64,000 bases of DNA from Microbacterium cremeum (GTDB lineage Bacteria > Actinomycetota > Actinomycetes > Actinomycetales > Microbacteriaceae): assembly GCF_015277855.1 (NCBI RefSeq), contig NZ_CP063812.1:1426001-1490000 (forward strand), read 5' to 3'. The notes beneath the pieces are model-generated. The model saw only the letters and a program-made list of their open reading frames with translations, did not search any database and was not told the DNA's origin. This document shows, piece by piece, positions 1 through 7,560 of the stretch; position 1 is the stretch's first letter; each line of letters starts with the position of its first letter. The position numbers were made by a program, and so were the translations under genes.

Positions 1-2
1 GC

Positions 3-308
3 GCGTCGCGCACCGAGGCGCTCCGGACGGCCGCCGACCAGTGGCGGCAGGCGACCGTCCCCGCGGACCTCATGTGGGATCTCATGCAGCCGGAGGACTT
101 CGACCGTCTGGCGGATCCCTCCGACGTCGGGGCCGTCGAACGCGGTGTGCTCGTCGCCACCGACGATCAGGAGGTGGCCGAGCGCGTGGCTGCGATCGCC
201 GCCGCCGGCGCCGATCGGCTCTACCTGCACGACGTCGCCCAGGATCAGCGGCCCTTCCTCGACCGCGCGCGAGACGGTCTCCTCGACGGGATCAGGGAGC
301 TCTCGTGA
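3..308 (+). CDS. LLM-class (F420/FMN-dependent) oxidoreductase, C-terminal part
   Basis: The window opens inside this gene, so the start and most of the TIM-barrel are missing; about 101 C-terminal residues are visible. The tail alternates short helices and strands (VLVATDDQEVAERVAAIAAAG, then DRLYLHDVAQDQRPFLD) and ends in LLDGIRELS. This is the usual C-terminus of luciferase-like F420-dependent oxidoreductases of the glucose-6-phosphate-dehydrogenase-like branch, where the last helix packs against the barrel. The reaction and substrate cannot be judged from this fragment. The stop codon overlaps a GTG (305) that opens a 44-codon frame with no recognisable product. Confidence 0.6.
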   Translation, partial: ASRTEALRTAADQWRQATVPADLMWDLMQPEDFDRLADPSDVGAVERGVLVATDDQEVAERVAAIAAAGADRLYLHDVAQDQRPFLDRARDGLLDGIRELS

Positions 309-435
309 TCGCCGTCGCCGCGTTCGCACCGCCGGTGAGGGCGCGTGAGGAACGGACACCATGGACGCCCGCGGATGTCAAGCCCCTGGCGCTGCGGGGC
401 CGACCAGGAGAGGGTGCAGAAGCAGGAGGATCGCC

Positions 436-669
436 ATGACCCCGAGGTTCGCCTTGACGCCGAGGTTCACTAAGAAGCAGGGGAGCCCGTCGCAACGGAC
501 GGACTCACGAACCGGACGCCAGGACACGGCGGCGACGGAGCATCCGCGCAACGACGAGCGGACCGCCGACCCGGGCCGCGGCACCGAGGAGGAGCGCGGC
601 GCAGAGCGGGCCGCGCGCGAGCGCCTGTTCCAGCGTTCCCGCCCGATGCCGGCCGATCGGCACGAGTGA
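436..669 (+). CDS. Small disordered hypothetical protein
   Basis: This is a 77-residue protein of unknown function. The start is chosen because a perfect AGGAGG (424-429) lies 6 nt before ATG 436. The N-terminus carries a short duplication (TPRF-AL-TPRF), and the rest is rich in Arg, Glu, Asp, Thr and Pro with no hydrophobic segment, so it is probably disordered and cytosolic. It ends just before the next Shine-Dalgarno site and may be co-transcribed with the following gene. I do not recognise a family. The strong ribosome binding site is the main support; a chance frame in GC-rich DNA remains possible. Confidence 0.42.
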   Translation: MTPRFALTPRFTKKQGSPSQRTDSRTGRQDTAATEHPRNDERTADPGRGTEEERGAERAARERLFQRSRPMPADRHE

Positions 670-689
670 AGCACCACCAGGAGGAATCC

Positions 690-980
690 ATGCCACACGA
701 CGACGTGCACCAACTCGTGCTCACGCCGTTGTCCGAACGTTCGTGGCGGCTCTGCGACCGCAGCGTCGCGCGCAACGACGCCGCCAGCGTGGTCGCCTAC
801 GTCGAGCTGCTCGACACCGGCATGTACGAGGCGATCTGGGTCTCGGTCGGTTTCGGCTCGACGCGCTACCCGTCGATGGAGGGTCTCTTCCGTGCCGCCG
901 TGCGGATGCTCGCGAGCACGCGAAGCTCGGGCGCCCTCAAGCCGCAGCCGATCCCGCATCGCCCGCCCGCGCACGTGTGA
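690..980 (+). CDS. Conserved-looking small hypothetical protein
   Basis: This is a 96-residue protein. ATG 690 is preferred over ATG 666 because AGGAGG (680-685) sits 4 nt upstream of it. The middle part (residues ~10-70) looks folded, with aromatic and hydrophobic spacing around LSERSWRLCDRSV and MYEAIWVSVGFGSTRY; the last ~20 residues are Pro/His-rich and probably disordered. There is no signal peptide or membrane segment. No family is recognised. It lies between the 77-residue protein and the DNA glycosylase gene, in the same direction. Confidence 0.6.
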   Translation: MPHDDVHQLVLTPLSERSWRLCDRSVARNDAASVVAYVELLDTGMYEAIWVSVGFGSTRYPSMEGLFRAAVRMLASTRSSGALKPQPIPHRPPAHV

Positions 981-1036
981 CGGCGCTCGCAGGCGCGCAC
1001 CGCGCGCGTGTCGGCCGCCGGTGGCAGGATGGGCGC

Positions 1037-1864
1037 ATGCCTGAGTCCCCCGAAGTCGAGGCCCTCGCCCGGTTCCTCGACGTCGAGGCATCCGGTCGTG
1101 AGATCCGTGGTGTCGACGTGCTCGAGTTCCGCACGGTCAAGACGCGTGCCACGCCGCCGTCGACCCTCGTGGGCCGCACGATCGCGGGCGCGGCCCGTCG
1201 CGGCAAGCATGTCGAGCTGAGGCTCGACGAGGGCAGCCTCGTCGTGTCGCTCGGCCGTCACGGCTGGGTGCGCTGGCTCGTCGGCGGCGAGCCGGCGCCT
1301 GCCGCCGAGGCGCCTCCGGCTCTCGCCGCCCTCGAGCTCTCCGACGCGGCGGCGCTGCAGGTGACGGATGCCGGGACGTGGGTCTCGCTCGGGCTGTTCG
1401 TCGTGACGGATGCCGCCGAGGTTCCGGCGATCGCCAAGCTCGGTCCTGATCCGGCCGACGCACGCTTCACCCCGGCTGACTTCGATCGCGCGCTGGGCGG
1501 CCGGCGCAAGCAGGTCAAGGCGATCCTGCAGGAGCAGGAATCGCTGGCGGGAATCGGGAACGCCTACTCCGACGAGATCCTCCACCTCGCACGCCTCTCG
1601 CCCGTCGCCCACGCGGCCGCGCTCGACGAGGCCGAGCGTGAGCGGCTCTTCGATGCCACGGTCATCACGGTGCGAGAGGCCATCGACGCTCGTATCGGCA
1701 TCCCCATCGATCAGCTCAAGGCTGCCAAGGTCGGCGCGATGCGGGTGCACGGTCGCACCGGCGAGACGTGTCCGGTGTGCGGCGACACGATCCGCGACTT
1801 CACGTTCTCGGGCACGTCGGCGCAGTACTGCCCGACCTGCCAGACCGGGGGCGTGCTCCTGTGA
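1037..1864 (+). CDS. Fpg/Nei-family DNA glycosylase (AP lyase)
   Basis: This 275-residue protein belongs to the family of bifunctional base-excision-repair glycosylases that remove oxidised bases and cut the abasic strand by beta/delta-elimination. Visible family residues are Pro2 (catalytic N-terminus after Met removal) and Glu3 in MPESPEVE, Lys57 in RRGKHVEL, the helix-two-turn-helix around residues 160-185 (SLAGIGNAYSDEILHLARLSP), and a C-terminal zinc finger with Cys245, Cys248, Cys265 and Cys268. The finger hairpin reads SGTSAQYC where E. coli Fpg has GGRGTHYC, so the Arg that contacts DNA phosphate is replaced by Thr. That puts the protein in an actinobacterial side branch rather than classical MutM. 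The start is fixed by the PE motif; upstream CAGGAT-6 nt-ATG may be a leaderless promoter variant. Confidence 0.9.
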   Translation: MPESPEVEALARFLDVEASGREIRGVDVLEFRTVKTRATPPSTLVGRTIAGAARRGKHVELRLDEGSLVVSLGRHGWVRWLVGGEPAPAAEAPPALAALELSDAAALQVTDAGTWVSLGLFVVTDAAEVPAIAKLGPDPADARFTPADFDRALGGRRKQVKAILQEQESLAGIGNAYSDEILHLARLSPVAHAAALDEAERERLFDATVITVREAIDARIGIPIDQLKAAKVGAMRVHGRTGETCPVCGDTIRDFTFSGTSAQYCPTCQTGGVLL

Positions 1865-1891
1865 CACGCGCCGGGGGCGCGCATCGCGGGT

Positions 1892-1897
1892 TAGCAT
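1892..1897 (+). promoter_or_regulatory. -10 box of leaderless promoter for the Cys-rich micropeptide
   Basis: TAGCAT is followed by exactly 7 nt and then ATG 1905, so transcription should start at or next to the start codon. The same geometry recurs at a dozen other genes in this window. Confidence 0.55.
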
Positions 1898-1904
1898 GGA
1901 CGCC

Positions 1905-2027
1905 ATGACGACGTCGCCTCTCCCCGCCCCGAACACGCTCGCCCCCGTCTCCGACGAGAAGAACCTGCTCACCGTCGTGGAGTCCGCCGGCGCCTGCTGC
2001 GGCGGCGGCAGCTGCGGCACCGTCTGA
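1905..2027 (+). CDS. Cys-rich micropeptide (40 aa), unknown function
   Basis: This 40-residue frame reads from ATG 1905 to TGA 2025-2027. The first ~28 residues are plain and soluble-looking (PLPAPNTLAPVSDEKNLLTV); the C-terminus is VVESAGACCGGGSCGTV, with three Cys in a CCGGGSC cluster. It could be a metal-binding peptide or a ribosomal peptide precursor with a Cys/Gly core; neither is shown. Support comes from the leaderless -10 box placed 7 nt upstream and from the tight spacing to the membrane-protein gene that follows (21 nt). An in-frame ATG at 1896 lies inside the -10 box and is therefore less likely as start. No modification enzyme is encoded nearby. Confidence 0.6.
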   Translation: MTTSPLPAPNTLAPVSDEKNLLTVVESAGACCGGGSCGTV

Positions 2028-2048
2028 GCCACTGACGGCTCGCGCGCG

Positions 2049-2555
2049 ATGGCCGACGACCTCCGGATCACCCCGCGCGTCGCGCGGATCCTCACGTCCG
2101 AGGAATCCGTCTACGGACTCATCCTCGTCTCGGGCATGATCGTCGTCAGCGGCACCGTCGCCGGCACGTCGATCAACGCCCTCGTGACGGTGGCCGTCAC
2201 GGTCATCGTCTTCTACCTGGCCCACGTGTACGCGGGTACGCTCGGTCGCCTCGCGGCCACCGACGGCAGCGCCGGGCTGGGCGCGAGCATCAGGGCGGCG
2301 GCCCGGCACTCGCGCGGCATGCTGGCCGCCTCGGTCGCGCCGCTGGCGATTCTGCTGCTCGGCACGACCGACCTCGTCGACGACACCGTCGCCATCTGGT
2401 CGGCGCTCATCGCCAACACGGTGCTGCTGGGCGTGCTGGGCTGGATCGTCGTGGCGCGGTGGAGCACGCGCTGGTGGCCCCGGCTTCTCAGCGCGGTGAT
2501 CACGGCCGGGTTCGGCCTCGTGCTCATCGCGCTGAAGGCGATCATCCACCACTGA
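2049..2555 (+). CDS. Small integral membrane protein, unknown function
   Basis: This 168-residue protein has about five predicted membrane segments: roughly residues 20-42 and 44-66 (LILVSGMIVVSGTVAGTS, VTVAVTVIVFYLAHVYAG), ~92-106, ~115-138 and ~146-166. A short cytosolic loop with Arg/His residues (~70-90) separates the two halves. No catalytic motif is visible. It lies 21 nt after the Cys-rich micropeptide and may be co-transcribed with it. There is no clear Shine-Dalgarno site before ATG 2049. It is followed by a strong bidirectional terminator. Confidence 0.7.
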   Translation: MADDLRITPRVARILTSEESVYGLILVSGMIVVSGTVAGTSINALVTVAVTVIVFYLAHVYAGTLGRLAATDGSAGLGASIRAAARHSRGMLAASVAPLAILLLGTTDLVDDTVAIWSALIANTVLLGVLGWIVVARWSTRWWPRLLSAVITAGFGLVLIALKAIIHH

Positions 2556-2569
2556 ACCTCACCGCGTGC

Positions 2570-2608
2570 GACGGATGCCTCACCCGCGGTGAGGGTGAGG
2601 CATCCGTC
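2570..2608. terminator. Bidirectional terminator hairpin
   Basis: A 16-bp perfect stem (arms 2570-2585 and 2593-2608) with a 7-nt loop lies between the convergent membrane-protein and MFS genes. Each arm contains one copy of the over-represented heptamer: GGATGCC in the left arm, GGCATCC in the right. No T-tract follows, as is common in high-GC actinobacteria. Confidence 0.75.
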
Positions 2609-2620
2609 CGGCGTGCCGGA

Positions 2621-4141
2621 TCAGTGGGCGACCGGTGCGCCCATCGGCTGGTCGACCGGCTTGCGGACGAGGAACGCCCCCACCAGCAGCGGCAGCGACA
2701 GGATGGCCGCGACGAGGAACGCGGCGTGGGTGCCGGCTGCCTGAGCCGCCAGGTCGTCCGCCCCCGACTCGGCGGCGGACGCCGTGGCGGCCGCCATCAC
2801 GCCGAACATGAGGGCGATGCCCGCGGCACCGGCGACCTGCTGCACCGTGCCGACGACGGCCGAGCCGTACGAGTAGAAGCGCGGCTGCAGCGAGGCCAGC
2901 GACGCGGTGAACAGCGGCGTGAACGACATCGCGAGACCGACCGACAGCACGGTCTGCGCGACCGCGATGACCAGCACCGGGGTCCCGGACGTGAACGTCG
3001 TGTAGAACCACAGCATGGCGCTGGTGATCACGGCGCCCGGCACCAGCAGCACGGTCGTGCCCCAGCGGTCGTAGATGCGACCGATGACCGGGCCGAGCAG
3101 ACCCATCGCGAGCGCGCCGGGGAGCACGATGAGTCCGGTCCCGAGCGGGTCGACCTCGAGCACGTTCTGGACGTAGAGCGGCACCACCGTGATCGCGCCG
3201 AAGAACGCCATGGACATGACGGCCATCTGTGCGATCGACAGCGAGAAGTTGCCCGACCGGAACACCCTCAGATCCAGCAGCGCGTCGTCCTTGCGCTGCA
3301 GGAGCACCTGGCGCCAGCCGAAGAGGCCGAGGGCCACGACGCCGACGGACAGCGCGATGATCAGCGTCGTCGTCGACGTGGCCGTCGCCGCGGCAGCGGC
3401 AGCACCGCCGCCGTGCCCGCCGGCACCGAGCTGGCTGAGCCCGAACACGATGCCGCCGAAGCCGAACGCCGACAGGATCACCGACAGCACATCGATCGGG
3501 GCATGCGTGGTCTCGCCGAGGTTGTGGATCCACCGGGCGCCGACGACGAGCGCGACGAGCGCGATGGGCAGCACGATGCCGAAGATCCAGCGCCACTCGA
3601 AGGTGTTCAGGATCGCGCCGGCGAGCGTCGGGCCGATGGCGGGGGCCAGTGAGATCACGATGCTGACCCGGCCCATCATGCGTCCGCGGATCGCGGGCGG
3701 CACGACGGTCATCAGGGTCGTCATGAGCAGCGGCATCATGATGGCGGTGCCGGATGCCTGCACCACGCGCGCGACCAGCAGCACCGGGAACCCGGGGGCG
3801 AGGAACGCGATGAGCGTGCCCGCCGAGAACAGCCCCATCGCGGCCACGAACATCGTGCGGGTCGTGAATCGGCGCAGCAGGAAGCCGGTGATCGGGATGA
3901 CGACGGCCATCGTCAGCATGAACGCGGTCGTCAGCCACTGGGCCGCCAGAGCGGTGATGCCGAGGTCGTCGATCAGGTGCGGGATCGCCACGCCCATCGT
4001 CGTCTCGTTGAGGATCGCGACGAACGCGGCTGCCAGGAGGAGCCAGATGACGCGGCTCTCCTCGGGGCGCAGCGCGGGCGCGGCCGCGGGGGAGACGGCG
4101 GGGATGCTGCCGGTTCCGGGTGTCGTTTCGATGGCGGCCAT
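2621..4141 (-). CDS. DHA2-family (EmrB/QacA-type) MFS multidrug exporter
   Basis: This 506-residue polytopic protein has about 14 membrane segments, the hallmark of the DHA2 drug:proton antiporter subfamily. After a ~28-residue cytosolic N-terminus, TM1 contains NETTMGVAIPHL, equivalent to the LDxTIVNVALP motif of the family, followed by QWLTTAFMLTMAV. The loop after TM2 (LRRFTTRTMF) corresponds to MFS motif A. A low-complexity Gly/Ala/Thr stretch (residues ~270-290) lies in the central loop. ATG 4141 is supported by GAGGAGA 5-6 nt upstream. It probably exports toxic compounds; the substrate cannot be inferred. It stands alone between a terminator and a 134-nt gap. Confidence 0.88.
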   Translation of the reverse strand: MAAIETTPGTGSIPAVSPAAAPALRPEESRVIWLLLAAAFVAILNETTMGVAIPHLIDDLGITALAAQWLTTAFMLTMAVVIPITGFLLRRFTTRTMFVAAMGLFSAGTLIAFLAPGFPVLLVARVVQASGTAIMMPLLMTTLMTVVPPAIRGRMMGRVSIVISLAPAIGPTLAGAILNTFEWRWIFGIVLPIALVALVVGARWIHNLGETTHAPIDVLSVILSAFGFGGIVFGLSQLGAGGHGGGAAAAAATATSTTTLIIALSVGVVALGLFGWRQVLLQRKDDALLDLRVFRSGNFSLSIAQMAVMSMAFFGAITVVPLYVQNVLEVDPLGTGLIVLPGALAMGLLGPVIGRIYDRWGTTVLLVPGAVITSAMLWFYTTFTSGTPVLVIAVAQTVLSVGLAMSFTPLFTASLASLQPRFYSYGSAVVGTVQQVAGAAGIALMFGVMAAATASAAESGADDLAAQAAGTHAAFLVAAILSLPLLVGAFLVRKPVDQPMGAPVAH

Positions 4142-4275
4142 GGGTCGTCTCCTCGAGGCTCGGACAGGACAGCGAAGCGCCACCCCCCAGGATGGCAAGC
4201 CATCAGGATAACCACAGCCTCCGACATCCCATTCCCGATCCGGGGAACGGGCCGGGAATCCGGGCGGGCCGCGCC

Positions 4276-4488
4276 CTAGTCCTCCAGGGACTCCTCGTCG
4301 TCCGGGCGGTCCCACTTCTCCGAGCCGATCGCGTCGGTGGGGCGCGGCGTGGGCTCGCGCTCCTCGAGGTCGTGGGGGAGCGGGTTCACGATCTCCTCGT
4401 GCGGGATCGCCTTCAGCGCGTCGATCTCTGCACGGAGCTCGGCGAGGTCGCCGCCGTCGTGTTCGGGGGAGCCGCTGGTCGTGGTCAT
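4276..4488 (-). CDS. Small acidic hypothetical protein
   Basis: This 70-residue hydrophilic, strongly acidic protein (PEHDGGDLAELRAEIDALKA, ending DDEESLED) has a short potential amphipathic helix at residues ~14-26 and a Pro-rich middle. It has no membrane segment. No family is recognised. The start ATG 4488 is set by a TAGGCT -10 box 6 nt upstream; a TTG at 4494 would fall on the predicted transcript start. It is divergent from the ABC exporter gene, only 41 nt away. Confidence 0.65.
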   Translation of the reverse strand: MTTTSGSPEHDGGDLAELRAEIDALKAIPHEEIVNPLPHDLEEREPTPRPTDAIGSEKWDRPDDEESLED

Positions 4489-4494
4489 GGCCAA

Positions 4495-4500
4495 AGCCTA
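4495..4500 (-). promoter_or_regulatory. -10 box, leaderless promoter of the small acidic protein
   Basis: On the minus strand, TAGGCT is followed by 6 nt and ATG 4488. Confidence 0.6.
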
Positions 4501-4517
4501 GCGTCGCAGGGCGTCGA

Positions 4518-4523
4518 TAGGCT
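4518..4523 (+). promoter_or_regulatory. -10 box, leaderless promoter of the ABC exporter
   Basis: TAGGCT is followed by 6 nt (GACGAG) and GTG 4530. It is back-to-back with the identical box of the divergent small gene, 17 bp away. Confidence 0.6.
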
Positions 4524-4529
4524 GACGAG

Positions 4530-6593
4530 GTGAGCATGCGCGGGGGCGGAGGGATGAGCCGCGGCGGCGGGGGTGGTCATCCCGGCTTCCGGCCCGTCGA
4601 CACCGAGGCGCAGCGGCGCGAGAACGCCGAGGCTCCGCGCATCCCGAACCTCGGCCGGCGCGTCGTCGGGCTGTTCCGTCCGTACGCGGGGTCGATCGTG
4701 GTCACGGGCATCCTCGTGGTCGTGGGCGCCGCCATCGCGGTGATCCCGGCCCTCCTCGTGCAGCGGATCTTCGACGACGCGCTCTTCCCCGTCGACGGCT
4801 CCGGGCCCGACCTGTCGCTGCTGTGGACGCTCGTCGCGGCGATGATCGGCCTGTTCCTGCTGTCGGCGGTCGTCGGCGTCGCGCAGACATGGCTCACCTC
4901 GACCGTCGGCAACCGGGTCACCGGCGACCTGCGGGTGAAGCTGTTCGACCACCTGCAGGCGATGGAGCTCGCCTTCTTCACGCGGACCAAGACCGGCGTC
5001 ATCCAGTCGCGCCTGCAGAACGACGTGGGCGGTGTCTCGGGCGTGCTCACCAACACGGTGACGAGCATCCTGGGCAATACGGTCACGGTGGTGGCGTCGC
5101 TGGTCGCGATGATCATCATCGACTGGCGCCTCACGATCATCGCGGTGATCCTCATGCCCGGGCTGGTGCTCGTCCAGCGCCGCGTGGGGCAGGTGCGGGC
5201 CCGCATCGCGGGGCAGACGCAGGAGTCCCTGTCGGAGCTCACCGCGATCACGCAGGAGACGCTCAGCGTGTCGGGCATCCTGTTGTCGAAGTCGTTCAAC
5301 CGCCAGCGCGCGGAGTCCGCGCGGTACGCCGACGAGAACCGCAATCAGGTGCGTCTCCAGGTGCGCCGCGCGATGAGCGGTCAGGGCTTCTTCGCCGTCG
5401 TGCAGGTGCTCATGGCGAGCGTCCCCGCCATCATCTATCTCGTCGCCGGCTACTTCATCGTGGGCGGCAGCGACGCGATCACCGCCGGCACCATCGTCGC
5501 CTTCACCACGGTGCAGGCGCGCCTGCTCATGCCGCTCATGGGCCTCATGCGCGTCTCGCTCGACCTGCAGACCTCGGCGGCGCTGTTCGCCCGCATCTTC
5601 GAGTACCTCGATCTGACGCCGGCGATCCGCGACGCTGCGGACGCGGTCGACGTCGACGAGGCCCCCGGTCCGCTCGGCCGCATCGAGTTCCGCGACGTCG
5701 TGTTCCGCTACCCGGATGCCGCGCCCGACACGCGTCCCACGCTGCGCGGCGTGTCGTTCGTGGCCGAGCCCGGTCAGCACGTCGCGTTCGTCGGGCCCTC
5801 CGGCGCCGGCAAGACGACCGTGCTCTATCTCACACCGCGCCTGTACGAGGCATCCGACGGTGCCGTCCTGTTCGCCGGTGAGGACGTGCGGCGGCTGCGG
5901 CTCGAGTCGATCATCGACAACATCGGCATCGTGTCGCAGGAGACCTACCTGTTCCACGCGACGATCCGCGAGAACCTGCGCTACGCCAAGCCGGACGCGA
6001 CGGATGCCGAACTCGAGGCGGCGTGCCGCGCGGCCAGCATCCACCACGTGATCGAGCGGTTCGAGGACGGGTACGACACCGTCGTGGGCGAACGCGGGTA
6101 CCGTCTGTCCGGCGGGGAGAAGCAGCGCATCGCGATCGCCCGCGTGCTACTGAAGGACCCGCCCGTGCTGCTCCTGGACGAAGCGACGTCGGCGCTCGAC
6201 ACCGTGTCGGAGCGCGTCGTGCAAGAGGCTCTGGATGCCGCGGCGCGCGGCCGCACGACGCTGTCGATCGCGCACCGCCTCTCGACGGTGATCGCGGCCG
6301 ACGTCATCCACGTGGTCGAGGCGGGGCGCATCGTCGAGTCGGGCACCCACGCCTCGCTCGTCGCCCGGGGCGGGCTCTACGCCGAGCTCGCCGCGGAGCA
6401 GCTCGCGTCGTCGCGCATCCTCGAGGCCGAGGAGTCCGAGCCGCCGCCCGACCACCCCGACCGTCGCGCGGATCGGCCGCCGCGCGACCCCGCGCCGCCC
6501 GGCGCCACCCCGCCCGGCGAGGCGTCGCCTCCGGCGTCGAGCGGGGAGGCCGCCGCGGGGGACTGGGCGACCGCGGAGCTGCCCGGTCCGTGA
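4530..6593 (+). CDS. ABC exporter, fused permease-ATPase (MsbA/LmrA-like)
   Basis: This 687-residue half-transporter functions as a dimer. It begins with a Gly-rich cytosolic N-terminus (residues 1-45), then six membrane helices (about 55-360), then the ATPase domain with Walker A GPSGAGKTT (422-430), Q-loop SQETYLF, signature LSGGEKQR (near 526), Walker B VLLLDEATSALD and H-loop SIAHRLS. The last ~60 residues form a Pro/Ala/Glu-rich disordered tail beyond the usual family length. GTG 4530 is chosen over the later ATGs because it lies 6 nt after the -10 box. Lipid or drug export is the family role; the substrate is unknown. It ends 1 nt from the convergent glycosyltransferase gene, with no terminator between them. 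Confidence 0.88.
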   Translation: MSMRGGGGMSRGGGGGHPGFRPVDTEAQRRENAEAPRIPNLGRRVVGLFRPYAGSIVVTGILVVVGAAIAVIPALLVQRIFDDALFPVDGSGPDLSLLWTLVAAMIGLFLLSAVVGVAQTWLTSTVGNRVTGDLRVKLFDHLQAMELAFFTRTKTGVIQSRLQNDVGGVSGVLTNTVTSILGNTVTVVASLVAMIIIDWRLTIIAVILMPGLVLVQRRVGQVRARIAGQTQESLSELTAITQETLSVSGILLSKSFNRQRAESARYADENRNQVRLQVRRAMSGQGFFAVVQVLMASVPAIIYLVAGYFIVGGSDAITAGTIVAFTTVQARLLMPLMGLMRVSLDLQTSAALFARIFEYLDLTPAIRDAADAVDVDEAPGPLGRIEFRDVVFRYPDAAPDTRPTLRGVSFVAEPGQHVAFVGPSGAGKTTVLYLTPRLYEASDGAVLFAGEDVRRLRLESIIDNIGIVSQETYLFHATIRENLRYAKPDATDAELEAACRAASIHHVIERFEDGYDTVVGERGYRLSGGEKQRIAIARVLLKDPPVLLLDEATSALDTVSERVVQEALDAAARGRTTLSIAHRLSTVIAADVIHVVEAGRIVESGTHASLVARGGLYAELAAEQLASSRILEAEESEPPPDHPDRRADRPPRDPAPPGATPPGEASPPASSGEAAAGDWATAELPGP

Positions 6594-6594
6594 G

Positions 6595-7548
6595 TCACCA
6601 CAGGCTCGCGGCGGCGAGCGCCGTCGCGGCCGGCTCTCCGAGCACGGCCCCGTCGGCGCGCGCGGCCAGCCTGCGTGCGAAACCGCCCAGATCGCGGCGG
6701 TAGGCGGGGTCGGGGTGCTGGTGGGCGAGCTCCACCAGCGGCGGCAGGTCCATCGCGAGGATGAGGCGTACCCGGGATGCCACCGCCCGCGGGTGGCCGG
6801 CGGCGTCGAGCACCTCGATCCCGCCGGCGAGGGCCTCGACGTAGTCGCGCATCACCGGGAGCTCGCCCTTGTGCTGCGTGATGGACGAGCCGTCGGCCCG
6901 CTCGCGCCACTCCACGACGACGTCGGGGACGACATCGAACGCACGGGCGCGCGTGTACATCTGCTGCGCGACGATCTGGTCCTCGTATGCCTTGCCGACC
7001 GGGAACCGCAGCCCCGCACGTCGCCAGAAGTCGGTGCGGCTCACCTTCGACCACGCCACGATGTTGCCCGACGCGTCGGGGTGGTGTTCGAGGGTCGTGC
7101 CCGTGCGCGCGGGGTCGGTGGCCGCGCTCACCCACGGCTGGACGTGGCCCGCCGTGTAGCCGCCCGCGGTGTCGGGGCGCAGCCGCACGTAGGCGCCGAG
7201 GGCGAAGTCGCTCCCGCTGCCGTCGAGCGTCGTGACGAGCCGCTCCAGGGCGGTCGGGGTCATGCGGTCGTCGGCGTCGAGGAACGCGACGAACGGCGTG
7301 CGCACCCGGTCCAGCCCGGTGTTGCGCGCGGCCCCGAGCCCTGCCTGCTCGGAGTGGTGCACCACCTCGAAGCGCGCATCCTCCGCCGCCGCCCGGTCGA
7401 AGATCGCGCCGGTCGCGTCGGTCGAGGCGTCATCGACCAGCACCGCGACCCAGTCGGTCAGCGTCTGGGCGCGCAGCGACTCGAGCGCATCGGCTGCCCA
7501 CTCCGCCACGTTGTAGCCCGGCACGATGACGGTCACGACGGGGGGCAC
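6595..7548 (-). CDS. Family 2 glycosyltransferase
   Basis: This 317-residue protein has a GT-A fold at its N-terminus: TVIVPGYNVAEWAADALESL (residues ~6-25), LVDDASTDATG, and the metal-binding DXD-type FLDADDRMTP near residue 92. A conserved YEDQIVAQ (near 190) provides the probable catalytic acidic residue. There is no membrane segment, so it acts at the cytosolic face of the membrane on a sugar nucleotide; the acceptor (cell-wall polymer or glycan) is unknown. Start GTG 7548 is 6 nt after TAGGAT. That -10 box contains the TAG stop codon of nadS, so the gene can be read by its own promoter although it lies just downstream of the nad operon. Confidence 0.85.
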   Translation of the reverse strand: MPPVVTVIVPGYNVAEWAADALESLRAQTLTDWVAVLVDDASTDATGAIFDRAAAEDARFEVVHHSEQAGLGAARNTGLDRVRTPFVAFLDADDRMTPTALERLVTTLDGSGSDFALGAYVRLRPDTAGGYTAGHVQPWVSAATDPARTGTTLEHHPDASGNIVAWSKVSRTDFWRRAGLRFPVGKAYEDQIVAQQMYTRARAFDVVPDVVVEWRERADGSSITQHKGELPVMRDYVEALAGGIEVLDAAGHPRAVASRVRLILAMDLPPLVELAHQHPDPAYRRDLGGFARRLAARADGAVLGEPAATALAAASLW

Positions 7549-7554
7549 GTACAG

Positions 7555-7560
7555 ATCCTA
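7555..7560 (-). promoter_or_regulatory. -10 box of glycosyltransferase, overlapping the nadS stop
   Basis: Minus strand TAGGAT is followed by 6 nt and GTG 7548. Its first three bases are the nadS stop codon TAG. Confidence 0.55.

Noticed and set aside
305..439. GTG frame overlapping the end of the first gene (GTGA)
   Set aside because: Only 44 codons, no recognisable product, and it runs into the Shine-Dalgarno site of the next gene. Possible remnant, not called.
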